A DNA stretch of 64,000 bases from Streptomyces tsukubensis (lineage in GTDB: Bacteria > Actinomycetota > Actinomycetes > Streptomycetales > Streptomycetaceae). Positions 49,918-58,089 of the stretch are shown piece after piece. The notes beneath the pieces were generated by a model that worked only from the letters and a program-made list of their open reading frames with translations, was not told the DNA's origin and searched no databases. The number at the start of each line of letters is the position of its first letter. Position 1 is the first letter of the stretch. The stretch spans positions 4,092,001 through 4,156,000 of the forward strand of contig NZ_CP045178.1 of the NCBI RefSeq assembly GCF_009296025.1, read 5' to 3'. Position numbers and translations under genes: made by a program.

Positions 49918-51375
49918 TCACACCCCCGTCTCGGCCGCGATCCTGCCCCTGGCCACCGCCTTGGACAGCTGCTCGTGGTCGGCCTCCGTACGGTCCGCGC
50001 AGGCCACGGCGAACTCGGCGACCGCTCGGTCGAGGACGTCGCTCTTACCGCAGTACCCCGCTATGACCCGCGGATCGGCGCTGTGCGCGTGGGCGCGGGC
50101 GAGCAGGGCGCCGGTCATCCTGCCGTAGTCGTCCAGCTGACCAGTGGCCAGCTCCGCCGGGTCGACGCTGCCCTTGCGGTTCCGGAACTGGCGTACCTGG
50201 AAGGGCAGACCGTCCACCGTGGTCCAGCCGAGCAATGTGTCACTGACCACTTGCATCCGCTTCTGACCGAGTACGACCCTGCGGCCCTCGTGCGGTACGT
50301 CGGCCGCAGGGAAACCGGCGCGCCCCAGATGCGGCACCAGGACCGAGGGACGGGCCTCCTTCACCTGGAGGACGAGCGCCTCGCCCCGGTGGTCGAGGAG
50401 CAGTGCCACGTACGAGCGGGTGCCGACGCTCCCCGTGCCGACGACGCGAAAGGCTATGTCGTGGACGGCGTAGCGGGCGAGCAGCGGCAGCCGGTCCTCG
50501 GGGAGGCTGCGCAGGTACTCCCCAAGGGCGGCGGCCACGGCGGCGGCCTCAGCGTCGGGGACCCGGCGCAGCACGGGCGGCGCGTCCACGAACCGCCGCC
50601 CGCCGCCCGGGAGCTCCCGGGTCGACCTGGCGGCGAACCGTGCGCCGGTATTGCGCCTGGCCTTCTCCGACACCTTCTCCAGAGTGCCGAGCAGATCGCG
50701 GGCGTCGGCGTGCGAGACGAGCCTCTCGTCGGCGATGGCGTTCCACGCCTCGGACACCGGCATCCGGGAGAGCAGCCGCATCGTGCGCCGGTAGGCGCCG
50801 ACCGCGTCGCGTGCGGCCTCCGCGCAGTCCGCCTCTCCGGCCCCGGCCTCCCGTCCGGCGAGGACCAGGGAGACCGCGAGCCGTTTCACGTCCCACTCCC
50901 AGGGGCCCCACGCGGTCTCGTCGAAGTCGTTGAGGTCGATGATGAGGCCGCCGCGGGCGTCGGCGTACAACCCGAAATTCCCCGCGTGCGCGTCCCCGCA
51001 GATCTGCGCGCCCGTACCGCTCGCCGGGGTCTTGGCCAGGTCGTACGCCATGAGCCCGGCCGAGCCGCGCAGGAAGGCGAACGGGCTGGCGGCCATCCTG
51101 CCCACCCGGATGGGAGCCAGTTCCTGGAGCCGGCCCCGGTTCGACTCCTCGACGGCACGCAGGGCGTCGGGCCGTCCCGCGTCGAGCGTGTACTCCGCGT
51201 GGGCCGCCCGCGGTATCTGTGCGCGCAGCGCCTTGCCCGCCTTCTTGGGTGACCCCTCCGACGGCCACCCGGCGAAGCCCGGCACGACCGGCAGCCGCCG
51301 CGCACGCCGGCCGGGCGTCGCGCTCACGGTGGCCCGGCCCCTTGTCCCCGTCGACTTCCCCTCCGCACCGGTCAT
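49918..51375 (-). CDS. DUF2252 family protein (kinase-like fold)
   Basis: 485 aa from ATG 51375 with GGAGG nine bases upstream. DUF2252 landmarks: RVGRMAASPFAFLRGSAGLMAYDLAKTPASG, QICGDAHAGNFGLYADARGGLIIDLNDFDETAWGPWEWDVKRLAVSL, and late GYCGKSDVLDRAVAEFAVAYADRTEADH-like. GDAHAGNFG and DFDE resemble the HGDLHxGN and D-x-D catalytic motifs of aminoglycoside-phosphotransferase/kinase folds, so it may phosphorylate a small molecule. Biological role not established. Confidence 0.87.
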   Translation of the reverse strand: MTGAEGKSTGTRGRATVSATPGRRARRLPVVPGFAGWPSEGSPKKAGKALRAQIPRAAHAEYTLDAGRPDALRAVEESNRGRLQELAPIRVGRMAASPFAFLRGSAGLMAYDLAKTPASGTGAQICGDAHAGNFGLYADARGGLIIDLNDFDETAWGPWEWDVKRLAVSLVLAGREAGAGEADCAEAARDAVGAYRRTMRLLSRMPVSEAWNAIADERLVSHADARDLLGTLEKVSEKARRNTGARFAARSTRELPGGGRRFVDAPPVLRRVPDAEAAAVAAALGEYLRSLPEDRLPLLARYAVHDIAFRVVGTGSVGTRSYVALLLDHRGEALVLQVKEARPSVLVPHLGRAGFPAADVPHEGRRVVLGQKRMQVVSDTLLGWTTVDGLPFQVRQFRNRKGSVDPAELATGQLDDYGRMTGALLARAHAHSADPRVIAGYCGKSDVLDRAVAEFAVACADRTEADHEQLSKAVARGRIAAETGV

Positions 51376-51482
51376 CAGGACCGCCTCCCCTCGCCCGTAC
51401 GCGGACAGCTCCCGCGTACGGGCGACTCCATCAAGCGGGACCCGACGGAGCAAGCCCCGGGGAAGGAGTCTCGGGAGGTCTC

Positions 51483-51543
51483 AGGGGTCCTTGCAATAGG
51501 GGAGTCCGATCAGGCCGCGGGCGCCCATAGTGCAAGGACCCCT
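51483..51543. repeat. 13-bp perfect inverted repeat with 35-bp spacer
   Basis: AGGGGTCCTTGCA (51483-51495) and TGCAAGGACCCCT (51531-51543). The right arm touches the HxlR stop codon. The arms are long and GC/AT-balanced, with TTGCA at each inner end. It may be a terminator or a dimeric operator for the DUF2252 promoter. Confidence 0.6.
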
Positions 51544-51938
51544 TACGCCTCCGTACGGAGCGGCTCTTCCCCTCGCATCGACTCGGTGCACACGTTGTCC
51601 CCCACGAGGTGCTTGTCGGCCCACTTGGCCAACTCGTCGAGAGCGGGCCGCAGTTCCGCGCCCGCGGGCGTCAGGCGGTACGCGACGCGCAGGGGTGGCC
51701 CCTCGTTCACCTCACGCACCACGAGCCCCGCCCCTCCCAGCTCGGTCAGCCGGTCGGACAGCATGCGTTCACTGATCCCGGGGACGGCCCGCCGCAGGTC
51801 GGCGAAGTGCACGGGCCGCTGGAGCAGCACCGAGACGATCGGTCCCGTCCAGCGCTTACCGAGCAGCGCGAAGACGCGCGTGATGCTGATGTCGACGCTG
51901 CTGCACGCCTGCTCGCTCTCGTCCCCAGTGCCGGCCAT
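51543..51938 (-). CDS. HxlR family transcriptional regulator
   Basis: 131 aa. Winged-helix HxlR domain: CSSVDISITRVFALLGKRWTGPIVSVLLQRPVHFADLRRAVPGISERMLSDRLTELGGAGLVVREVNEGPPLRVAYRLTPAGAELRPALDELAKWADKHL. A Cys near residue 12 (QACSSVDI) is the usual redox-sensing position in this family. It is divergent from an azoreductase gene, the common HxlR-oxidoreductase pairing, and most likely represses it until electrophile or oxidant stress. Confidence 0.9.
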   Translation of the reverse strand: MAGTGDESEQACSSVDISITRVFALLGKRWTGPIVSVLLQRPVHFADLRRAVPGISERMLSDRLTELGGAGLVVREVNEGPPLRVAYRLTPAGAELRPALDELAKWADKHLVGDNVCTESMRGEEPLRTEA

Positions 51939-51963
51939 GGGACCAGGCTACTGCCTCGAATCC

Positions 51964-51986
51964 AGTAGGTGAAAAAAAGTAAGTGA
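51964..51986. promoter_or_regulatory. Direct repeats AGTAGGTGA / AGTAAGTGA
   Basis: Two 9-bp near-identical half-sites 14 bp apart in the AT-rich divergent HxlR/azoR promoter. Probable HxlR operator. Confidence 0.5.
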
Positions 51987-52067
51987 CTGTGCTATCAATA
52001 GCTACGTACGAAAAACATGGCGCCGTTCCCGCGCCTCGCTCCCCGCGCCTCGCACCTGGAGATCCAC

Positions 52068-52727
52068 ATGGCCACGCTCCTGCACATCGACTCCGCCCTG
52101 GCCCCACAGGGCTCCGCCTCCCGCGAGATCACCGCCCTCTTCGTGAAGTCCTGGCAGGAGGCGCACCCCGAGGGCGTCGTCGTCTACCGCGACCTGAACG
52201 CCGACCCTGTACCGCACCTGGACATCCACGGCTTCACGTCCAGCTTCACCGACCCGTCCGAGCAGACCGCCGAGCAGAAGGCCCGCGCGGCCGTCCGGGA
52301 CGAGCTGGCCTCGGAGCTGGAGAACGCCGACGCGGTCCTGATCGGCGCCCCGATGTACAACTTCACGATCCCATCGACGCTCAAGGCGTGGCTCGACCAG
52401 GTGATCATCGTCGGCCGCACCGGCGGCGAGAACGGCACGATCGCGGGCAAGCCCGTCACCGTCGTGGCCAGCCGCGGCGGCTCCTATGCCCCCGGAACCC
52501 CGCGCGAGAGCTTCGAGTTCGTCCAGAACTACCTGGACAAGGTCTTCACCGGGATGCTCGGCGCCGAGGTCGACTTCATCGTCCCCGAGCTGACCCTCGC
52601 CAAGACGAACCCCGCGATGGCCGACCTGATCCCGCTCGCGGAAGCGGCCTCCACCAAGGCCCGCGAGGACGCCGACACCAAGGCCCGAGCCCTCGCGGCC
52701 CGCCTGACATCAAAGACAGCGGCCTGA
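52068..52727 (+). CDS. azoR: FMN-dependent NADH-azoreductase
   Basis: 219 aa from ATG 52068 (GGAG eight bases upstream); the frame is open to 52017 but lacks a start signal. Flavodoxin-like fold: MATLLHIDSALAPQGSASREITALFVKSWQ (FMN phosphate loop), IGAPMYNFTIPSTLKAWLDQVIIVGRTGG and VVASRGGSYAPGTPRESFEFVQNYLDKVFTG. It reduces quinones and azo compounds with NADH, protecting against quinone stress. Regulated by the divergent HxlR. Confidence 0.9.
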   Translation: MATLLHIDSALAPQGSASREITALFVKSWQEAHPEGVVVYRDLNADPVPHLDIHGFTSSFTDPSEQTAEQKARAAVRDELASELENADAVLIGAPMYNFTIPSTLKAWLDQVIIVGRTGGENGTIAGKPVTVVASRGGSYAPGTPRESFEFVQNYLDKVFTGMLGAEVDFIVPELTLAKTNPAMADLIPLAEAASTKAREDADTKARALAARLTSKTAA

Positions 52728-52745
52728 CCCACCCCGCACACCACC

Positions 52746-52785
52746 AGGCCCGGCCCCTGTGACCACCTCCACAGGGACCGGGCCT
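52746..52785. terminator. Terminator after azoR
   Basis: AGGCCCGG-c-CCCTGTG and CACAGGG-a-CCGGGCCT flank a short loop, giving a strong stem 19 bp after the stop. Confidence 0.8.
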
Positions 52786-52946
52786 TCCGGCGCTCCGGTC
52801 CGACGGCGCATTTCGGTGACCTATGTCACGGACGACGTGAGCGGGGTGACGGAGAGCGCGATCGGATATACCCGAGCACAACGAAAAACGGGCCCCGGCC
52901 CGTACTTTCGTACTGGCCGAGACCCGTTTTACCGGTATCTCTACGG

Positions 52947-53030
52947 TGCGCGAGGGGGGAGTTGAACCCCCACGCCCTTTCGGGCACTGGAACCTGAATC
53001 CAGCGCGTCTGCCTATTCCGCCACTCGCGC
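52947..53030 (-). tRNA. tRNA-Leu (CAG)
   Basis: On the minus strand the acceptor stem GCGCGAG pairs with CTCGCGC, followed by discriminator A; CC is encoded next. The anticodon arm is CTGGA-TTCAGGT-TCCAG, giving anticodon CAG. The long variable arm (TGCCCGAAAGGGCG) and the T-arm GGGGG-TTCAACT-CCCCC complete a class II leucine tRNA. Length 84 nt. Confidence 0.95.
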
Positions 53031-53610
53031 ATGAGTGCCGCCGTTCCGCTTCCCGCCTGGTTGTGCGGGCGCCTTCCGACATGCAGAAGATTAGCACGGG
53101 GCCAAGGGTGGATTCACACCCGTATTCGGAGGGCACCAGGTCACCCTGACGTCTCGCGGGCCGCCTCTCCGAGCGCCCCGGATCCCGTCCCCCGCAGCGG
53201 AAGCGGCCCCCGTGACAAGGGCCGGGGCACCGCCCGTGGCTCCCCGCACAGCCAGGTACGGGACACTGGCCCGGAGGCACCTCTACGATCCCCGTAGGAA
53301 CGCGCGGACGGGTCGAGGGAACCGGCGGGGGACAGGACGGCGGATCCGGCCCCACCCCGAGGGGGCAGCCCCTGGAAGCCGCCCGTGCGCGGGAGGGAAG
53401 CGGACGGGAAGTGGAAAGGGACCGGGGGACGAGTCCAAGGGGAGGGACCGGGGGAAGGATCGCCCGGTCCCGTGCGGGGCAGGTACGGGACGTGCCCTGT
53501 GAGAGGCGACACTCGTCGGCCGGGCCGACAGGGGGAACCAGCCGAATTCCCGGCGCGTGGATACGATCAGTAAGCAGTACCAGGACGGCAACGAAGGAGG
53601 AGGTGCCCCC
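53031..53610. other. Non-coding gap upstream of the fhaA operon
   Basis: 580 bases between divergent tRNA-Leu and fhaA. The first ~60 bp must contain the tRNA promoter. The rest is very GC-rich, with purine-rich stretches (GGGGAAGGATCG, GGGACGAG) and open frames that look like composition artefacts. I see no gene. Confidence 0.5.
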
Positions 53611-54459
53611 ATGGGAGTCATGAAGCGTTTCGAGCAGCGTCTCGAAGGTCTGGTCAACGGCACCTTCGCCAAGGTCTTCAAGTCCGAGGTCCAGCCCGTG
53701 GAGATCGCCGGCGCGCTCCAGCGCGAGTGCGACAACAACGCGACGATCTGGAACCGCGAGCGGACCGTTGTCCCCAACGACTTCATCGTCGAGCTGAGCA
53801 CCCCCGACTTCGAACGGCTGAGCCCCTACTCCGGTCAGCTCGGTGACGAGCTCTCCGGCATGGTGACCGACTACGCGAAGCAGCAGCGCTACACCTTCAT
53901 GGGCCCCGTGAAGGTCCATCTGGAGAAGGCCGACGACCTCGACACGGGCCTCTACCGGGTCCGCAGCCGTACCCTCGCCTCCAGCACGTCACAGGGGCCG
54001 GACCAGGCGCCCCCCAGAGCGAACGGCCAGAACGCCGGAGGCGGCTACGGATACCCCCAGGCGCCCTCAGGGCCTCCGCCCATGCCCGCGGGCCCGCCCC
54101 CGGGCCGTCCGGGGGGCGGTCACGCCGCCCCGCCGCAGCGGCCCCAGCAGGGCCCCTCGGCCGGGCAGTCCGGGTCCAGGACGAAGCACTGGATCGAGAT
54201 CAACAACAATCGGCACCAGATCACCCGCCCGACGCTGGTGCTGGGCCGCAGCACCGAAGCCGACGTGCGGATCGACGACCCCGGCGTATCGCGCCGGCAC
54301 TGTGAGATCCGGACCGGAACGCCCTCGACGATCCAGGATCTGGGGTCCACCAACGGCATCGTGGTGGACGGGCAGCACACCACCCGCGCTACGCTCCGCG
54401 ACGGCTCGCGGATCGTCGTGGGCAAAACCACCATCATTTTCCGGCAAGCCGAAGGGTGA
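53611..54459 (+). CDS. fhaA: FHA domain protein FhaA (DUF3662 + FHA)
   Basis: 282 aa from ATG 53611 behind GGAGGAGGTG. The N-terminal DUF3662 domain (VMKRFEQRLEGLVNGTFAKVFKSEVQPVEIAGALQRECDNNATIWNRERTVVPNDFIVELS) is followed by a Pro/Gly-rich linker (~130-185) and a C-terminal FHA domain (LVLGRSTEADVRIDDPGVSRRHCEIRT ... DLGSTNGIVVDGQ). FHA binds phosphothreonine, so it recruits phosphorylated targets of PknB. First gene of the fhaA-fhaB-pstP-ftsW-pbpA-pknB cluster that coordinates cell-wall growth. Confidence 0.93.
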   Translation: MGVMKRFEQRLEGLVNGTFAKVFKSEVQPVEIAGALQRECDNNATIWNRERTVVPNDFIVELSTPDFERLSPYSGQLGDELSGMVTDYAKQQRYTFMGPVKVHLEKADDLDTGLYRVRSRTLASSTSQGPDQAPPRANGQNAGGGYGYPQAPSGPPPMPAGPPPGRPGGGHAAPPQRPQQGPSAGQSGSRTKHWIEINNNRHQITRPTLVLGRSTEADVRIDDPGVSRRHCEIRTGTPSTIQDLGSTNGIVVDGQHTTRATLRDGSRIVVGKTTIIFRQAEG

Positions 54460-54469
54460 AGCGGGGGCA

Positions 54470-55003
54470 ATGTCAGAGCTGACCCTGACGGTCATGCGGC
54501 TGGGTTTCCTGGCCGTCCTGTGGCTGTTCGTGATCGTGGCAGTCCAGGTCATCAGAAGTGACCTGTTCGGCACACGTGTCACACAGCGCGGTTCGCGCCG
54601 CGACAACGGCGCATCCGCCGCACGCGCACAGCAGAATTCCGGGCGCGGCACACCGCCGCCCCAGCGCCAGCAGGGCGGCCGCCAGCAGGGCGGCCGTCAG
54701 CGTCGTGGCGCACCCACCAAGCTCGTCGTCTCCGAGGGCACGCTCACCGGCACCACGGTCGCCCTTCAGGGCCAGACCATCTCGCTCGGCCGGGCCCACG
54801 ATTCGACGATCGTGCTGGACGACGACTACGCGTCCAGCAGGCATGCCAGGATCTACCCGGACCGGGACGGTCAGTGGATCGTCGAGGATCTCGGGTCCAC
54901 CAACGGCACGTATCTCGACCGGACTCGGCTCACCACGGCGACCCCTGTTCCGCTGGGCGCGCCGATCCGCATCGGCAAGACCGTCATCGAGCTGCGGAAG
55001 TAG
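54470..55003 (+). CDS. fhaB: FHA domain protein FhaB (FipA-type)
   Basis: 177 aa from ATG 54470, ten bases after the fhaA stop. One N-terminal transmembrane helix (VMRLGFLAVLWLFVIVAVQVI), a Gln/Arg-rich linker with RQQGG repeats, and a C-terminal FHA domain (ISLGRAHDSTIVLDDDYASSRHARIYPDRDGQWIVEDLGSTNGTYLDR). Membrane-tethered phosphothreonine-binding adaptor; the mycobacterial homologue links PknB signalling to septal proteins. Confidence 0.92.
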   Translation: MSELTLTVMRLGFLAVLWLFVIVAVQVIRSDLFGTRVTQRGSRRDNGASAARAQQNSGRGTPPPQRQQGGRQQGGRQRRGAPTKLVVSEGTLTGTTVALQGQTISLGRAHDSTIVLDDDYASSRHARIYPDRDGQWIVEDLGSTNGTYLDRTRLTTATPVPLGAPIRIGKTVIELRK

Positions 55004-55135
55004 TACGACAATGAGCGAGCGGAGCGAGCGAGCCGCGGCGGTCCACTCGGCGGACCCGGCCGTGCTCCCGACCGGAGGGTGGGCAGTGTGGCTCGACAAG
55101 ACCGGCTGTACCCGGAGCCGACGGGCGAGGTGCGC

Positions 55136-56641
55136 ATGAGTCTGTCCCTGCGCTTCGCCGCCGGATCGCACAAAGGCATGATCCGCGAGGGCAACGAGGA
55201 CTCGGGATACGCGGGCCCACGCCTGCTCGCCATCGCCGACGGCATGGGGGGGCAGGCAGCGGGTGAGGTCGCCAGTTCCGAGGTGATCTCCACCCTCGTG
55301 GACCTCGACGACGAGATCCCCGGCTCCGACATCCTCACCTCGCTCGGCGCCGCGGTCCAGCGCGCCAACGACCAGCTTCGCGTCATGGTCGAGGAGGACC
55401 CGCAGCTCGAAGGGATGGGCACCACGCTCACCGCGCTGCTCTGGACCGGGCAGCGGCTCGGCCTCGTGCACGTCGGTGACTCACGGGCCTATCTGCTGCG
55501 CGACGGCGTCCTGACGCAGATCACCCAGGACCACACCTGGGTGCAGCGCCTCGTCGACGAGGGCAGGATCACCGAGGAAGAGGCCACCACCCACCCGCAG
55601 CGCTCCCTGCTGATGCGCGCGCTGGGCAGCGGCGACCACGTCGAACCCGACCTCTCCATCCGTGAGGTGCGGGCGGGCGACCGCTATCTGATCTGCTCCG
55701 ACGGGCTCTCCGGCGTCGTCAGCCACCAGACGATGGAAGAGACGCTGGCCAGCTACCAGGGCCCGCAGGAGACCGTCCAGGACCTGATCCAGCTCGCGCT
55801 GCGCGGCGGCGGACCCGACAACATCACGGTGATCATCGCGGACGTCCTCGACGTCGACAGCGGCGACACCCTCGCCGGAGCCCTCAACGACACCCCCGTC
55901 GTCGTAGGCGCCGTCGCGGAGAACCAGCACCAGGCGCACGACGAGGGCGCCATGCAGACGCCCGCGGGCCGCGCCTCGGGGCTCGGCAGGCCCGCCTCCC
56001 CGCAGGACCACGGCGGGGGCGGCTTCGGCCCGCCCGGCGGGGCCACTCCGGCGTACGCCCCCGAGGGCGGCAGCTTCGACTCGTACTCGGAGGACGACTT
56101 CGTCAAGCGCGGCGGACGCAGGTGGCTGAAGCGTTCGCTGTGGACGGTGGTCGTGCTGGCCGTGATCGCCGGTGGTCTCTACGGCGGCTACCGCTGGACG
56201 CAGACCCAGTACTACGTCGGCTCCGAGGGCTCGCACGTCGCGCTCTACCGGGGCATCAGCCAGGACCTGGGGTGGGTGAACCTGTCGAAGGTGGACAGCC
56301 ACCACCGTGACATCGAACTCAAGTACCTTCCGCCGTACCAGCGCAAGCAGGTCGAGTCGACGATCACCGAAGGCGACCGCGACTCCGCGCGGAAGAAGAT
56401 CGACGAACTCAAGGTCCAGGCGTCCGCCTGCGAGAAGGACTCCCAGCGTCGCGCGGCCGCGGAGAAGCAGAAGGACGCCGAGAAGGACAAGAACGCGCGC
56501 ACCGGGGAGGACCAGGCCGGAGGAACCGGCCAGTCCGCCACCGAACCCACCAAGTCGTCCAAGAACGCACCCACTCCTACGCCCGGCCCCAGCCTCTCGG
56601 AGGATGAGCAGAAGCTGGTCCCGCTGTGCGGTAAGCAGTAA
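55136..56641 (+). CDS. pstP: PP2C-family Ser/Thr phosphatase PstP
   Basis: 501 aa from ATG 55136 with GAGGTG close by; upstream in-frame GTG codons have weaker sites. PP2C catalytic domain at 1-235: IREGNEDSGYAG, LLAIADGMGGQAAGEVAS (metal-binding DGMGG), VHVGDSRAYLLRDG, and ICSDGLSGVVS ... GGGPDNITVI. A linker, one transmembrane helix (VVVLAVIAGGLYGGYRW, ~residue 340) and an extracellular Lys/Glu/Ala/Pro-rich tail follow. It removes phosphates placed by PknB-type kinases. Confidence 0.93.
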   Translation: MSLSLRFAAGSHKGMIREGNEDSGYAGPRLLAIADGMGGQAAGEVASSEVISTLVDLDDEIPGSDILTSLGAAVQRANDQLRVMVEEDPQLEGMGTTLTALLWTGQRLGLVHVGDSRAYLLRDGVLTQITQDHTWVQRLVDEGRITEEEATTHPQRSLLMRALGSGDHVEPDLSIREVRAGDRYLICSDGLSGVVSHQTMEETLASYQGPQETVQDLIQLALRGGGPDNITVIIADVLDVDSGDTLAGALNDTPVVVGAVAENQHQAHDEGAMQTPAGRASGLGRPASPQDHGGGGFGPPGGATPAYAPEGGSFDSYSEDDFVKRGGRRWLKRSLWTVVVLAVIAGGLYGGYRWTQTQYYVGSEGSHVALYRGISQDLGWVNLSKVDSHHRDIELKYLPPYQRKQVESTITEGDRDSARKKIDELKVQASACEKDSQRRAAAEKQKDAEKDKNARTGEDQAGGTGQSATEPTKSSKNAPTPTPGPSLSEDEQKLVPLCGKQ

Positions 56642-56667
56642 GCAGCCGTTGGGGGCCATTTCACGCC

Positions 56668-58089
56668 ATGAGCAGTAGCAATACACACACGTCCACCATC
56701 GGGGCGATCGGGGCGCCGAGCCGGCGCAACACCGAACTTGCCCTCCTGGTGTTCGCCGTTGTCATCCCAGTCTTCGCTTACGCCAACGTGGGCCTCTCCA
56801 TCGGCGGCGAGCTGCCCTCCGGCATGCTCGGATACGGTCTCGGCCTCGGTCTGCTGGCCGGCGTCGCCCACCTGGTGGTCCGTAAATTCGCCCGCTACGC
56901 GGACCCGTTGCTGCTGCCTCTGGCCACCCTGCTCAACGGGCTGGGCCTGGTGCTCATCTGGCGGCTCGACCAGTCACCGCGGCTCAAGCAGCGCGCGGAG
57001 AGCGCGTTCGGCTCGTACAGCCCGGACGCTCCCAAGCAGCTGCTGTACTCCGCCATCGCCATCGCGATGTTCGTCGGCGTACTCATGCTGCTCAAGGACC
57101 ACCGCATCCTCCAGCGTTACACGTACATCTCGATGGCCGTGGCGCTCGTCCTGCTGATCATCCCGATGTTCTTCCCCGCGGTGAACGGCGCGAAGATCTG
57201 GATCAACCTCGGTGGATTCACCATCCAGCCAGGAGAGTTCGCGAAAATCATCATCGCGATCTTCTTCTCCGGCTATTTGATGGTGAAACGCGACGCGCTG
57301 GCTCTCGCGAGCCGGCGCTTCATGGGCATCTACCTGCCGCGCGGTCGTGACCTCGGGCCGATCATCACCATCTGGGCGCTGAGCCTGCTCATCCTCGTCT
57401 TCGAGACCGACCTCGGTACGTCACTGCTGTTCTTCGGCATGTTCGTGGTGATGCTGTACGTGGCGACCGAGCGCACCAGCTGGATCGTCTTCGGCCTGGT
57501 GATGTCGGCCGCGGGCGCGGTCGGTGTCGCCACCTTCGAACCGCACGTCCAGTCCCGTGTGACGGCCTGGCTCGACCCGTTCGACTGCTACCAGTCGGAC
57601 GTGACCGGCGCCTGCCAGCAGATCGCCGACGGCCTGATGTCGTTCGGCGCGGGCGGCACCCTTGGTGCCGGGCTCGGCCAGGGCAACTCGGACCTGATCG
57701 GCTTCGCCGCCAACGCGGACTTCATCCTCACCACCGTCGGTGAGGAGCTGGGCCTCGCGGGAATGATGGCGATGCTGCTGCTCTACGGGCTGATCGTGGA
57801 GCGCGGTCTGCGGACGGCCCTCGCCGCCCGTGACCCCTTCGGCAAGCTGCTGGCCGCCGGCCTCTCCGGCGCCTTCGCCATCCAGGTCTTCGTGGTCGCC
57901 GGTGGTGTCCTAGGACTCATCCCGCTGACCGGTATGACGATGCCGTTCCTCGCGTACGGCGGTTCCTCGGTGCTCGCCAACTGGGTACTGATCGCCATCC
58001 TGATCAGGATCAGCGACACCGCGCGCAGGCCCGCCCCCGCGCCCGCACCCACCTCAGACGCCGAGATGACCCAGGTGGTCCGCCCGTGA
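56668..58089 (+). CDS. SEDS peptidoglycan glycosyltransferase (FtsW/RodA family)
   Basis: 473 aa, about ten membrane helices. SEDS hallmarks: AKIWINLGGFTIQPGEFAKI, DLGTSLLFFGMFVVMLYVA, GEELGLAGMMAMLLLYGLIVERGL and PLTGMTMPFLAYGGSSVLANWV. It polymerises lipid II glycan strands in the membrane together with the class B PBP encoded directly downstream. Cluster position suits the RodA-like member rather than divisome FtsW, so I leave the symbol open. Confidence 0.93.
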   Translation: MSSSNTHTSTIGAIGAPSRRNTELALLVFAVVIPVFAYANVGLSIGGELPSGMLGYGLGLGLLAGVAHLVVRKFARYADPLLLPLATLLNGLGLVLIWRLDQSPRLKQRAESAFGSYSPDAPKQLLYSAIAIAMFVGVLMLLKDHRILQRYTYISMAVALVLLIIPMFFPAVNGAKIWINLGGFTIQPGEFAKIIIAIFFSGYLMVKRDALALASRRFMGIYLPRGRDLGPIITIWALSLLILVFETDLGTSLLFFGMFVVMLYVATERTSWIVFGLVMSAAGAVGVATFEPHVQSRVTAWLDPFDCYQSDVTGACQQIADGLMSFGAGGTLGAGLGQGNSDLIGFAANADFILTTVGEELGLAGMMAMLLLYGLIVERGLRTALAARDPFGKLLAAGLSGAFAIQVFVVAGGVLGLIPLTGMTMPFLAYGGSSVLANWVLIAILIRISDTARRPAPAPAPTSDAEMTQVVRP

